A stretch of 64,000 bases of DNA from an uncultured Acetatifactor sp. (GCA_934402375.1 CAKRUB010000011.1:14351-78350); one strand, 5' to 3'; positions 45,207 through 54,159 are shown, numbered from the stretch's first letter. Translations and numbers: made by a program. Notes: generated by a model not told the origin, from the sequence alone.

Positions 45207-46544
45207 TTATGTCAATCTTTTCTCCAGCGTCCTTCTCACATGGAAATATGCCGGAATCAGAAAAATATCCGCAAACACCCACGCAATCGGACTGCCGAAG
45301 CACACTCCGGTAAATCCGAGCAGCGGAACCAGTACAAAACCGGCGAGCGTCCTCGCCGCCATCTCAAAAACTCCCGCCAGAATGGCAAAGGTTGGAAATC
45401 CCATGCCCTGAATCAGGAAACGGATAATGTTGACCAGCGCAAGCGGGAAGTAAAATGCCGTATTACAGATCAGGAACAGTCTCACATTGCCGATGATCGA
45501 CACCTCGGATGCATCCAGAAACAGCGTTGCAAGCGGCTCTCCGAAGAAAACAGCAACCAGAACCGCAATCACTGAATATCCGGCTCCCAGCATTACACAG
45601 GATTTCAACCCCGTTCCCAGCCTGTCCAGCTTTCCGGCACCTACCGTCTGCCCGCCATAGGTCGCCATTGTAGAGCCGAGCGCATCGAACGGACAGGCAA
45701 GAAAGCCTGTGATCCTGCCCGCCGCCGTCACTGCAGCCACAGCATCAGAGCCCAGCGTGTTTGTCGCGCTCTGGAGAATGACACTGCCAATCGCCGTAAT
45801 CGAATATTGCAGTCCCATCGGCACCCCCATGCCGCAGAGTGAACCCATGAGGTGCCGGTTCGGCGCCCACTCCCCCTTCTGGATCCGGAGGATGTCAAAC
45901 TTCTTTATTATAAACAAGAGACAGCATGCTCCGGAAATCCCCTGCGAGATTACCGTTGCCCATGCAGCGCCCGCTACGCCCCACTTAAGATTTATAATAA
46001 AGAACAGGTCGAGACCGATATTGATAAAGGATGCCATCACAAGGAAGATGACCGGCGTCTTGCTGTCCCCGAGTGCCCGGATCACACCAGAGGTCATGTT
46101 GTACAGGAACGTCGTCGGTATTCCGAGAAAAATCACCCAGATATAGGAATAGGCTGCATCTATGATATTGTCCGGTGTTCTCATGAGAACAAGAATATAT
46201 CTGCAAAGTAAGGTCGTCAGCAGCGTGATCACCGTGCCGAAGCCTATCGCCAGCCAGATGCAGTTTGCAACCACCCTTCGCATACCGGACAGATCCCCTG
46301 CTCCGAATTTATGGGAGATCGGAATGGAAAAGCCGCTGCATATGCCCATGCAGAAGCCTATGATCAGAAAGTTCACCGAACCCGTCGCTCCGACCGCAGC
46401 CAAGTTGTCCGTTCCCAGAAACCGCCCGACAATGATGGTGTCTACCAGATTATAAAACTGCTGGAATAAAAAACCGAATAATAGCGGTATGGAAAATCCC
46501 AGAATCAGCTTCATGGGTGATCCCTGTGTCAAATCCTTCGTCAT
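45207..46544 (-). CDS. MATE-family efflux transporter (second copy)
   Basis: A 445-residue, twelve-helix MATE protein, distant from the one at 40822. It begins MTKDLTQGSPMKLILGFSIP and then QQFYNLVDTIIVGRFLGTDN, the DinF/NorM-type start; the second repeat contains QSATNTLGSDAVAAVTAAGRI. ATG 46544 has GGAGG ten bases upstream; the open frame to 46574 is not supported. It has its own promoter at 46596-46624 and is convergent with marR, so control by MarR is unlikely. Confidence 0.9.
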   Translation of the reverse strand: MTKDLTQGSPMKLILGFSIPLLFGFLFQQFYNLVDTIIVGRFLGTDNLAAVGATGSVNFLIIGFCMGICSGFSIPISHKFGAGDLSGMRRVVANCIWLAIGFGTVITLLTTLLCRYILVLMRTPDNIIDAAYSYIWVIFLGIPTTFLYNMTSGVIRALGDSKTPVIFLVMASFINIGLDLFFIINLKWGVAGAAWATVISQGISGACCLLFIIKKFDILRIQKGEWAPNRHLMGSLCGMGVPMGLQYSITAIGSVILQSATNTLGSDAVAAVTAAGRITGFLACPFDALGSTMATYGGQTVGAGKLDRLGTGLKSCVMLGAGYSVIAVLVAVFFGEPLATLFLDASEVSIIGNVRLFLICNTAFYFPLALVNIIRFLIQGMGFPTFAILAGVFEMAARTLAGFVLVPLLGFTGVCFGSPIAWVFADIFLIPAYFHVRRTLEKRLT

Positions 46545-46595
46545 AGCGCATCTTCCTCCTGTCTTTACATTCACATTATGTTCAAATCAGTAGTG

Positions 46596-46624
46596 AGTAT
46601 ATGCGCGGCACGATAAAAGTGCAA
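46596..46624 (-). promoter_or_regulatory. Promoter of the second MATE gene
   Basis: On the minus strand: -35 TTGCAC (46619-46624), a 17-base spacer, and -10 TATACT (46596-46601). Confidence 0.7.
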
Positions 46625-46673
46625 TGTACTTTTTTGACAAAATCGGGACAAAAAATGGATTTTTTTGCACAAA

Positions 46674-46706
46674 CAAAGGAACAAGGAGAACAACCTTGTT
46701 CCTTTG
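46674..46706 (-). terminator. Terminator of the pentose operon
   Basis: CAAAGGAACAAGG (46674-46686) and CCTTGTTCCTTTG (46694-46706) form a perfect 13-bp stem with a 7-base loop. On the minus strand TTTG and a U-rich stretch follow. It is located about 30 bases after the isomerase stop. Confidence 0.8.
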
Positions 46707-46733
46707 CAAAATACATATTCCGTTAAAAACCTA

Positions 46734-48218
46734 TCAGCAGAAAGGATTCTCCGTCGGGTAAGGCAGAGACTTCGGCTGGTTGTAATTCAGATCCTCAATC
46801 GGAACTCCGATGTACTTAAATACCTCATAAAGTGCCTTTCCGAAATGTCCGAAAGCAACTGCGCCGTGATGAGGGAAGTTCTTCTCGATCAGAACATGAC
46901 GGTAGAAGCGTCCCATCTCAGGAATAGCAAACACACCGATACTTCCGAAGGACTTTGTCGCTACCGGAAGAACCTCGCCCTGTGCAATGTATGCGCGGAG
47001 CTTGTTGTCAGCTGTTGACTGCAGACGGTAGAAGGTGATGTTGCCGGGCATGATGTCTCCCTCGAGCGTTCCGTTTGTAACCTCTACAGGAAGGCTTCTC
47101 GCCATAATCTTCTGGTTTCTCATCTCGCAGAAAGCAAGCTTCTTGGAGCAGGTATTTCCGCAGTGGAAGCCCATGAAGGTATCCTTATGCGTGTAAGGGA
47201 ACTTGCCCTCGATGGATTCCTTATACATATCAGCAGGTACGGAGTTGTTGATGTCGAGCAGTGTAACCGCATCTGCGCTGACACAGGTTCCGATGAACTC
47301 GCTCAGGCAGCCGTAAATATCAACCTCACAGGATACAGGAATTCCCATTCCGGTGAGACGGCTGTTTACATAGCAGGGAACGAAGCCAAACTGTGTCTGG
47401 AATGCAGGCCAGCACTTTCCGGCGATTGCAACATACTTGCGGTAGCCTCTGTGTGCCTCTACCCAGTCAAGCAGGGTCAGCTCGTACTGTGCAAGCTTCT
47501 CAAGAACCTCGGGCTTCTTGTTTCCAGCGCCCAGCTCGTCAGCCATTTCCTTAACCTTTGCGGGGATTCTCTCATCTCCTGCATGCTTGTTGAAGGCTTC
47601 AAACAGATCCAGCTCGGAGTTCTCCTCGATCTCAACGCCAAGGTTGTAAAGCTGCTTGATCGGTGCATTACATGCAAGGAAGTTCAGCGGTCTGGGACCG
47701 AAGGAAATAATCTTCAGATCGGAAAGTCCAATGATTGCTCTTGCAATCGGAACGAACTCGTTGATCATGTCAGCACACTCTTCCGCGGTTCCTACCGGAT
47801 ACTCGGGGATATATGCCTTGATGTTGCGCAGCTTTAAGTTGTAGCTTGCATTCAGCATTCCGCAGTATGCGTCACCACGTCCGTCAGCCAGATCAGCCTG
47901 ACTCTCCTCTGCCGCTGCAACGAAGATGGACGGACCGTCAAAGTGCTTTGCAAGCAGGGTCTCGGAAATTTCAGGTCCGAAGTTTCCAAGATATACGCAG
48001 AGTGCATTACAGCCAGCCTTCTTGACATCCTCAAGAGCCTGTACCATATGGATCTCGCTCTCCACGATACAGATGGGGCACTCGTAGATGTCCGCTGCGT
48101 CATACTTGTCTGTGTAAGCCTTAATCAGAGCCTTTCTTCTGTTGACAGACAGGCTTTCAGGGAAGCAGTCACGGCTGACAGCGACAATACCGATTTTTAC
48201 CTGGGGTAAATTGTTCAT
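46734..48218 (-). CDS. L-fucose/L-arabinose isomerase family protein
   Basis: A 494-residue protein of the fucose/arabinose isomerase fold. The N-terminal domain starts QVKIGIVAVSRDCFPESLS, and the middle contains VYLGNFGPEISETLLAKHFDGP. The C-terminal catalytic part has GIPVSCEVDIYGCLSEF, DTFMGFHCGNTCSKK and FPHHGAVAFGHFG, with Glu and His residues in metal-site positions. It should interconvert an aldose and a ketose. Beside an FGGY kinase and a GH127 it most likely acts on a pentose, but L-arabinose, D-arabinose and D-xylose cannot be told apart. ATG 48218 (MNNLPQ) has AGGAGG upstream. Confidence 0.78.
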   Translation of the reverse strand: MNNLPQVKIGIVAVSRDCFPESLSVNRRKALIKAYTDKYDAADIYECPICIVESEIHMVQALEDVKKAGCNALCVYLGNFGPEISETLLAKHFDGPSIFVAAAEESQADLADGRGDAYCGMLNASYNLKLRNIKAYIPEYPVGTAEECADMINEFVPIARAIIGLSDLKIISFGPRPLNFLACNAPIKQLYNLGVEIEENSELDLFEAFNKHAGDERIPAKVKEMADELGAGNKKPEVLEKLAQYELTLLDWVEAHRGYRKYVAIAGKCWPAFQTQFGFVPCYVNSRLTGMGIPVSCEVDIYGCLSEFIGTCVSADAVTLLDINNSVPADMYKESIEGKFPYTHKDTFMGFHCGNTCSKKLAFCEMRNQKIMARSLPVEVTNGTLEGDIMPGNITFYRLQSTADNKLRAYIAQGEVLPVATKSFGSIGVFAIPEMGRFYRHVLIEKNFPHHGAVAFGHFGKALYEVFKYIGVPIEDLNYNQPKSLPYPTENPFC

Positions 48219-48310
48219 TTCTTGTTCCTCCTGTTTTACCATACTCATATTTTTTATTATAATTGCTTTTACGACAAAATTCTACTCATTCATTGCTCTC
48301 TTATAGATTA

Positions 48311-48955
48311 TCAGTCCTCTGTAATATCGAGATTCTTTCCCTTCAGTCCGATAAAGCTTCCCTCGTCAAGTCCGCCCTCCGCATGACCGATCAGCCACTT
48401 GTTGACCGCGGTAATCAGGCAGTCCTCATTATCCGTGGTATTACCTGTCGCCCTGTGATGCTTTACCTGCAGGGGGTAATTCGTTCCCCTCGGCAGTACG
48501 ATTGCCACCTGGAAGCCCTTGCCCTCCACGCTGCAGGGTGCATAGTGAAGCGTAGTCGAATAAACCTCTACCGCTGTGCCTGCCGGAACGAGGAATGCCT
48601 CGATCTTAGAGGTGTCGTAGGTGTGATCCGCTTCTACGTCCTGCAGCATTCCCAGCATCAGGATTGCATCCGTGGCAGCCACATTGATCTCGGAGTCTCT
48701 GTGGTACTCTACCGCGTTGAGCTTGGTGTTATGTCCGTTGCAGTAGCCGATCTGGATGGGCATTTCGCCGTACACGATATGGGACAGCTCCTGCATGACG
48801 GGCAGCGCTTCCAGCTCTGCAACGCCCGGCTCATAAACCACGCCCTCGGGAACCGGTGTTTTCTTCATTGCTTCAACCAGTCCGCTGAAATCCACATTGT
48901 TGATGACACGTCCGTACTTCTTAAAGGACGGATCGTTTACAGATAAAATCTTCAT
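48311..48955 (-). CDS. DUF4867 family protein
   Basis: A 214-residue protein of a family without assigned activity. The central part has GYCNGHNTKLNAVEYHRDSE, with clustered His and Glu, followed by INVAATDAILMLG, and later a second histidine motif, TTLHYAPC. The order of His/Glu motifs and beta-rich spacing resembles a metal-binding cupin, the fold of several sugar isomerases; this is inference. It lies between the FGGY kinase (36 bases) and the isomerase-like gene (92 bases) in one operon. ATG 48955 has AAAGGAG nine bases upstream; the longer frame starts with a TTG that is part of the same ribosome-binding site. Confidence 0.8.
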   Translation of the reverse strand: MKILSVNDPSFKKYGRVINNVDFSGLVEAMKKTPVPEGVVYEPGVAELEALPVMQELSHIVYGEMPIQIGYCNGHNTKLNAVEYHRDSEINVAATDAILMLGMLQDVEADHTYDTSKIEAFLVPAGTAVEVYSTTLHYAPCSVEGKGFQVAIVLPRGTNYPLQVKHHRATGNTTDNEDCLITAVNKWLIGHAEGGLDEGSFIGLKGKNLDITED

Positions 48956-48991
48956 GTGTATATGCTCCTTTCGCAATCACCTGATTTTACT

Positions 48992-50461
48992 TTACAATAA
49001 CTTCTCGAAGAGAGGCTTGCAGGCAGGGTAGATTTCCTTAAACTGCGCGTAGCGCTCCTCGTACTTTGCGACAAGCTCCGGATCCGGCTCCACCGTGTCC
49101 ACGATCTTGACAACCTTCGCTGCAATCTCCTCGACGCTGCCGTACTCTCCGCACGCCACAGCCGCGAGCATCGCTCCGCCCATCGCAGGGCCTTCCTCGC
49201 TCTCGATCACATCCACCTTCAGGTTCAGGATGTTTGCGATCATCTTCTTCCAGAGCGGGCTCTTTGCACCGCCGCCGCAGATCTTTGTGCGCTTTAAGTC
49301 GATGCCGAGGGACTTCGCAACCTCGAGGGAATCCCTCAATGCGAAGGCAACGCCCTCCAGAACAGCCTGTGTCATGTCCGCTCTTGTCGTATCCATCGTC
49401 ATGCCGATGAAGGTCGCTCTCGCATTCGGGTTATTGTGCGGCGAGCGCTCACCCATCAGATAAGGCAGGAAATAGACGTGGTTCTCGCCGAGCTTTTCAA
49501 TTGCCTTCTGCTCCTGTGCATAATCCTTCGTGCCGATGATTTCGTCCATCCACCACTTATTGCAGCTCGCAGCGCTGAGCATACAGCCCATGAGGTGATA
49601 GCTTCCGTCCGCATGCGCAAAGGAATGCAGTGCATTGAACTTATCCACGCCGAACTTCTTCGAGGAAATGAAGATCGTTCCGCTGGTTCCGAGCGAAATA
49701 TTACACATATTGTCGCCTACCGTTCCGGTTCCGACGGCTGCCGCTGCGTTATCGCCCGCACCTGCAGCCACCTTGCAGCTCTCGGGGATTCCAAGCTCTG
49801 CCGCAATCTGCGGAAGAACCGTGCCGACTGCCTCGTAGCTCTCGTAGCACTTTGCGAGCTGTGTCTCGCTGATGCCGCAGATGTCGCACATCTCCTTCGA
49901 CCACTTACGGTTCTTTACATCAAACAACAGCATACCGGACGCATCGGACACATCCGTGCAGTGTACGCCCGTCAGCTTATATGCGATATAATCCTTGGGA
50001 AGCATGATCTTTGCAATCTTTGCAAAATTTTCAGGCTCCTTGTTCTTCACCCAGAGGATCTTCGGCGCCGTAAATCCTGCAAACGCAATATTCGCGGTGT
50101 ACTCGGAGAGCTTCTCCTTGCCGATGACATTGTTCAGATAATCCGTCTCCTCCGTGGTACGTCCGTCATTCCAGAGAATTGCGGGGCGGATCACGTTGTC
50201 CTCCTTGTCAAGGATCACAAGCCCGTGCATCTGTCCGCCGAAGCTGATGCCTGCCACCTGACTCTTATCCACGTCCTTGATCAGTTCTTTGATTCCGTCC
50301 ATCGTCTGCGCATACCAGTCCTCCGGCTTCTGCTCAGACCAGCCCGGATGCGGGAAATACAGCGGGTACTCCCTTGAGACAATGTTGACAATCTTTCCGT
50401 CGCTGTCCATCAGCAGCAGCTTCACCGCCGATGTTCCCAGATCAATCCCTATGTACAGCAT
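48992..50461 (-). CDS. xylB: Pentulose kinase of the FGGY family (xylulokinase-like)
   Basis: A 489-residue sugar kinase. It begins MLYIGIDLGTSAVKLLLMD (phosphate-binding loop 1) and has GISFGGQMHGLV with the xylulokinase-type MHGL substrate motif. GAGDNAAAAVGTGTV and GTSGTIFIS form the second phosphate loop, and GGGAKSPLWKKMIANIL the adenosine site. It should phosphorylate D-xylulose, though ribulose kinases of the same family cannot be excluded. ATG 50461 has GGGAGG before it; the frame to 50563 lacks support. First gene of the operon, promoter 50575-50603. Confidence 0.9.
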   Translation of the reverse strand: MLYIGIDLGTSAVKLLLMDSDGKIVNIVSREYPLYFPHPGWSEQKPEDWYAQTMDGIKELIKDVDKSQVAGISFGGQMHGLVILDKEDNVIRPAILWNDGRTTEETDYLNNVIGKEKLSEYTANIAFAGFTAPKILWVKNKEPENFAKIAKIMLPKDYIAYKLTGVHCTDVSDASGMLLFDVKNRKWSKEMCDICGISETQLAKCYESYEAVGTVLPQIAAELGIPESCKVAAGAGDNAAAAVGTGTVGDNMCNISLGTSGTIFISSKKFGVDKFNALHSFAHADGSYHLMGCMLSAASCNKWWMDEIIGTKDYAQEQKAIEKLGENHVYFLPYLMGERSPHNNPNARATFIGMTMDTTRADMTQAVLEGVAFALRDSLEVAKSLGIDLKRTKICGGGAKSPLWKKMIANILNLKVDVIESEEGPAMGGAMLAAVACGEYGSVEEIAAKVVKIVDTVEPDPELVAKYEERYAQFKEIYPACKPLFEKLL

Positions 50462-50574
50462 ATGTAACCTCCCAATCTGCTTTCTATGTCCCGCCACGCC
50501 GCAGACACGCTGTCTTCCGGGCTTCCGGAGACCCTCTGCTCCGCCTGTTATGTGCACGGGCACGCTATAAGAAT

Positions 50575-50603
50575 ATGATACTTGTTATTGAGAAAAAAAT
50601 CAA
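50575..50603 (-). promoter_or_regulatory. Promoter of the pentose kinase operon
   Basis: On the minus strand: -35 TTGATT (50598-50603), a 17-base spacer, and -10 TATCAT (50575-50580). It is divergent from the LacI promoter; a 10-bp palindrome AATTGCAATT (50618-50627) lies just upstream, between the two. Confidence 0.62.
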
Positions 50604-50619
50604 GATAATTTTGCCATAA

Positions 50620-50677
50620 TTGCAATTCGTTCCGGTTTATGTTACTGTAGCTTTGAAGTAAAAAAGCACCGGAAACG
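50620..50677 (+). promoter_or_regulatory. LacI gene promoter with flanking inverted repeat
   Basis: -35 TTGCAA (50620-50625), a 17-base spacer, and -10 TACTGT (50643-50648). An imperfect inverted repeat CGTTCCGGT (50628-50636) and ACCGGAAACG (50668-50677) brackets the -10 region and the leader. It is a candidate operator or leader hairpin for self-regulation. Confidence 0.5.
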
Positions 50678-50686
50678 AGGGGGACT

Positions 50687-51706
50687 ATGGCAACCATAAA
50701 GGAAATCGCCGCACTTGCCGGCGTATCAAGAGGAACTGTCGACAGAGTTCTGAATCACAGGGGAAGCGTCAACCCAGCAACTGCCGAAAAAATAAAAAAA
50801 ATTGCGCGTGAACTGGACTACAAGCCAAATGTGGCGGGTCTTGTCCTCGCGGCACAGAAGAAAAAGTTAAAGCTCGGTGTCATTCTGTTTTCACCGGAAA
50901 ACCCTTTTTATGTGGATGTTCTCACCGGCGTCACCGACAAGGCGGAGGAGCTTGCTGGCTATAACTGCACCGTGATCGTCCGGCAGATCGCCAGCAGCGT
51001 GGACGAGCAGCTGAAAGCGATGGACGAGCTGGTCGCCGAGGGCGTAAACGGTATCGCACTCGCCCCCTACAACGACGAGGCAGTCCGCAGCCGCATCAAC
51101 GCTCTGTACGAGCAGGGCATCCCTGTCGTCACCCTGAACACCGACATTGAAAACTCAAAGCGGCTCGCCTATGTCGGCAGTAACTACACCAAGAGCGGTG
51201 CAACCGCCGCCGGACTGCTGCAGCTCATGACACACGGACAGGTCAACGTCGGCATCGTCACCGGTTCTCCGAACATTCTCTGCCATACAGAACGCATCGC
51301 CGGTTTCACCGATACTTTAAAGCCTTACAGCGACACCATCCACATCACGGACATTGTCGAGGTACATGACGATGAGATCGAGAGCTACGAGAAGACCACG
51401 CAGCTTCTCAGGGCGCATCCCGAAATCAATGCCCTGTATTTCGCCGCCGGCGGTGTCTACGGCGGCTGCCGCAGTGTCAAAGCTCTCGGCTTACAGGGAA
51501 AGATCCGCATTGTGGCATATGATATGGTTCCCACGACAAGGGAGCTTGTGAAAAAAGGTACAATCGCCGCTGTCATCTGTCAGCAGCCGAAGCTGCAGGG
51601 AAGCAAGCCCCTCTCCCTGCTGTTCACCTACCTGACAACAGGGGGGCTGCCCGAGAAGGAACACAATTATGTCGCCGTCGACATCAGAATCCGGGAGAAT
51701 CTCTGA
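50687..51706 (+). CDS. LacI-family transcriptional regulator of the pentose locus
   Basis: A 339-residue regulator. The helix-turn-helix is ATIKEIAALAGVSRGTVDRVLNHRG, followed by a hinge at about 48-60. The ligand-binding core is of the ribose-binding-protein type (LKLGVILFSPENPFYVDVLTGV, GVNGIALAPYNDEAVR, VGIVTGSPNILCHTERIAGF). The DRVLNHRG form with a core close to periplasmic pentose-binding proteins is common in xylose or arabinose regulators. GAGGGGG precedes the ATG. Divergent from the kinase operon and convergent with GH127, it probably governs both. Confidence 0.9.
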   Translation: MATIKEIAALAGVSRGTVDRVLNHRGSVNPATAEKIKKIARELDYKPNVAGLVLAAQKKKLKLGVILFSPENPFYVDVLTGVTDKAEELAGYNCTVIVRQIASSVDEQLKAMDELVAEGVNGIALAPYNDEAVRSRINALYEQGIPVVTLNTDIENSKRLAYVGSNYTKSGATAAGLLQLMTHGQVNVGIVTGSPNILCHTERIAGFTDTLKPYSDTIHITDIVEVHDDEIESYEKTTQLLRAHPEINALYFAAGGVYGGCRSVKALGLQGKIRIVAYDMVPTTRELVKKGTIAAVICQQPKLQGSKPLSLLFTYLTTGGLPEKEHNYVAVDIRIRENL

Positions 51707-51719
51707 CGGATAAGCTCTG

Positions 51720-53792
51720 TCATTCTCTCACCCAGACGCTCATCTCACCCTCTCCGCGGTTATTCCATGCGTAATAGGGGACAAAGGTTAATGTCACCTC
51801 TGCCGAAGCCGCAGGGGCGTAGTCTGCGTACAGGCTCTCTTCATCCGCAGACTCCTCCAGTCTTCTGCCCGGCACCTTCAATATCCACATCTCATGCCCG
51901 AGTTCACAGCTCTTTTCCACAGTGACTGCCTTATCTATCCCCATCGTGAACAGCTTTTCCGCGTCAACCCGCAGAAGATGCAGGTTCTCTCCGTTGTCAA
52001 TCTCCTCCATACAGTAGCACACGGGGCCTCTCATAAAGGCAAGCCTTCCGGCGTCCTCACGCACCCTTGTATTTGCGGTCAGGCAACGCACCTCCATCGG
52101 GAAGTCCAGCTCTACCGTGTCTCCATCCTTCCATGTGCCCGTCAGATACAGATAGCCCTTCTCCGTGTGCTCCTGCACCTCCGCCGTCGTGGCGATCCTA
52201 TGGCTCCGGCACCAGCCCGGGATGCGGAAGGCAAGCGTTCCCTCAACAGCCTTCTCCGTATGTACTGTGACCTTCGCACTTCCGTTCCATGGGAAGCCGC
52301 TCTCCAGCTTCAGATCGACCGCTGTCCCATTTATGGTACAGTTCAACATGCTTCCCACATAGAGATGCGTGTAGATGGTGTCCTCGCTCTGCGTGTAGAC
52401 ATACGCACCGATCGAGCTGACGATTCTCGCAATGTTGGGAGGGCAGCACGCACAGCCGAACCATTTCTGCCTTACTGCCTTCACATGGCGCTTTCTCTCG
52501 TCCCTCTCGCATGCCTCCGGGACAACCTCAAGCGGATTCACATAGAAGAAGCTCTTTCCGTCCAGAGCCATTCCGGCAAGCACCGTATTGTAAAGCGCCT
52601 GCTCCATCACATCCGCATAGCTGCTGTCCGCCTCAATCTCCAGCATTCTTCTCGCAAAGAAGGCAAGACCGATCGCCGCACAGGTCTCGGAATACGCTGT
52701 ATCATTCGGGAGGTCATACGCAAAGGAGAACGCCTCTCCGAGATGCGTTGCCCCTATACCGCCCGTGACATAAAGCTTCCTCTGCACCATATCCTTCCAG
52801 AGCCTCCGGCAGGCGGCAAACATTTCCTCATCCCCTGTCAGTCTTGCGACATCCGCCATACCACTGTAAAGGTAGACGGCGCGCACCGCGTGTCCCGTCG
52901 CCTCCGTCTGCTCCCTGACAGGAAGATGTGCCTGATGATACCAATGTCTGAGCTCCTTCGGGTCGGGCGCCTTGTACGGTCTTCCGTCGTGCTCCGCACG
53001 CTCCTTCTCCTCAAGGTCGAAATAATACGGCTTCGTTCCCCGCATATCTAAAAAGAATTTGCTCAACTCCAGATACTTCTTCTCACCGGTCAGCTCATAC
53101 AGCTTTGCAAGCGCCATCTCCGCAATCTCATGTCCGGGATAACCCTTACACTGTCCGTCCTCCGGTCCGAATTTCTCAGCGACAAAGTCCGCGAATCTCT
53201 CCGCCGCCTTCAGAAGCTTATCCTTGCCGGTCGCCTGATAATAGGCAACCGCTCCCTCGAGCAGATGTCCGAGGCAGTAGAGCTCATGGTGGTCTCTGAG
53301 GTTGGTGAAAATGCGATCCATGCCGTTGATGATATAATAAGTGTCCAGATAACCATTCTCCGCCTGTGCCGCACAGACAATGTCGATTGCCTCATCCGCA
53401 GTCCTCTCAAGCTCCGGGTCGGGATGATTGATCAGGGAATAGCCGACCGCCTCAATCCACTTCGAGAAGTCGCTGTCCTGAAAGACAAAGCCGTAGAATT
53501 TATCCGGATCAGGATTTTTCGGATCCTCCGGCAGCGCCTCAAAGCCGCGGAAGGTATAGGCAGGCTCCACAAAGCCAGCACCCTCCGCCTTTTTCCGGTG
53601 CATCATTTTCCCGGCAACCTTAAAATTCCGCATACAGTAACTCGGCGCCGCGTCCGGTACTCTGTCGTTGAGCGCCTCCCACTGATAGGGGATCACCTCT
53701 CTCCGCACAAGCTCCTGCTCCCTGCCCCAGAATTCATCCGTGATCTGTACCTGTTTTAAGTCCAGCGGACTGCTGAAATCCTTCCGATTCAT
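51720..53792 (-). CDS. Beta-L-arabinofuranosidase, glycoside hydrolase family 127
   Basis: A 690-residue cytoplasmic enzyme of the DUF1680/GH127 family that releases L-arabinose from beta-1,2-linked arabinofuranosyl chains. The (alpha/alpha)6 barrel contains the catalytic-site residues at spacings matching HypBA1: Glu353 in GIGATHLGEAF, Glu369 and Cys371 in AYSETCAAIG, and Cys449/Cys450 in GCACCPPNIAR (zinc ligands and nucleophilic Cys). There is no signal peptide, so substrates must be imported. ATG 53792 (MNRKDFSSP) has GGAGGG upstream; the frame to 53870 runs towards the repeat region and lacks a site. It is 13 bases from the convergent LacI gene. Confidence 0.92.
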   Translation of the reverse strand: MNRKDFSSPLDLKQVQITDEFWGREQELVRREVIPYQWEALNDRVPDAAPSYCMRNFKVAGKMMHRKKAEGAGFVEPAYTFRGFEALPEDPKNPDPDKFYGFVFQDSDFSKWIEAVGYSLINHPDPELERTADEAIDIVCAAQAENGYLDTYYIINGMDRIFTNLRDHHELYCLGHLLEGAVAYYQATGKDKLLKAAERFADFVAEKFGPEDGQCKGYPGHEIAEMALAKLYELTGEKKYLELSKFFLDMRGTKPYYFDLEEKERAEHDGRPYKAPDPKELRHWYHQAHLPVREQTEATGHAVRAVYLYSGMADVARLTGDEEMFAACRRLWKDMVQRKLYVTGGIGATHLGEAFSFAYDLPNDTAYSETCAAIGLAFFARRMLEIEADSSYADVMEQALYNTVLAGMALDGKSFFYVNPLEVVPEACERDERKRHVKAVRQKWFGCACCPPNIARIVSSIGAYVYTQSEDTIYTHLYVGSMLNCTINGTAVDLKLESGFPWNGSAKVTVHTEKAVEGTLAFRIPGWCRSHRIATTAEVQEHTEKGYLYLTGTWKDGDTVELDFPMEVRCLTANTRVREDAGRLAFMRGPVCYCMEEIDNGENLHLLRVDAEKLFTMGIDKAVTVEKSCELGHEMWILKVPGRRLEESADEESLYADYAPAASAEVTLTFVPYYAWNNRGEGEMSVWVRE

Positions 53793-53885
53793 CTTTTTCC
53801 CTCCATACTTATATTTATTCCTGCTCACATCAATAGTTTCAATATACAATGTTTCAATTGATCCGTCCATGGGTTATCTTGTAAA

Positions 53886-54057
53886 GTAACAGTTCCGCCA
53901 TAGAACGTCGGAACCGGGGCGTGGGTGCTTGCACACAAAGCACCGGGGCTGGCGTTCTATGAGCGAAGCGCCCGGAGCATGAAATAAAAGATGAGCCGCT
54001 AAGCGGCGACGGCTGCGCAGCAGACGCTTTTATGAATGTTCCGTGCGGAACTGTTAC
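53886..54057. repeat. MITE-like palindromic element B
   Basis: A 172-bp GC-rich segment with perfect 12-bp terminal inverted repeats GTAACAGTTCCG (53886-53897) and CGGAACTGTTAC (54046-54057). Inside lie CATAGAACG/CGTTCTATG enclosing GGTGCTT/AAGCACC, plus the hairpins GCCGCT/AAGCGGC-type and GCTGCGCAGC. The ends agree with element A (8820-8962) at 8 of 12 positions (GTwACwGTTC). No coding capacity. Confidence 0.6.
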
Positions 54058-54094
54058 GAAATGTGCACACAGTTCCGCCATAGAACGTCGGAAC
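53889..54094. repeat. 26-bp direct repeat, two copies
   Basis: The same 26 bases (starting ACAGTTCCGCC, ending GTCGGAAC) occur at 53889-53914 and 54069-54094, 180 bp apart. The first copy is the left end of element B. The second stands 11 bases outside its right end, so it may be the remnant of another copy of the element. Confidence 0.8.
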
Positions 54095-54104
54095 ACGAAA
54101 CAGA

Positions 54105-54142
54105 AGAACGCCAGTCCCGGCAAATGTCGGTTCTGGCGTTCT
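54105..54142 (-). terminator. Terminator of the giant surface-protein gene
   Basis: AGAACGCCAG (54105-54114) and CTGGCGTTCT (54133-54142) form a perfect 10-bp stem. On the minus strand TCTGTTTC follows. It lies 17 bases after the stop at 54160. Confidence 0.75.
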
Positions 54143-54159
54143 TCCCTGTTCCTTACCTA

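Larger units (their letters stand above)
53793..54159. other. Intergenic region upstream of GH127
   Basis: No gene is seen. It holds the AT-rich GH127 leader (53793-53885, with only weak promoter candidates), the palindromic element B (53886-54057), the second copy of a 26-bp direct repeat (54069-54094) and the terminator of the surface-protein gene (54105-54142). Confidence 0.6.
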
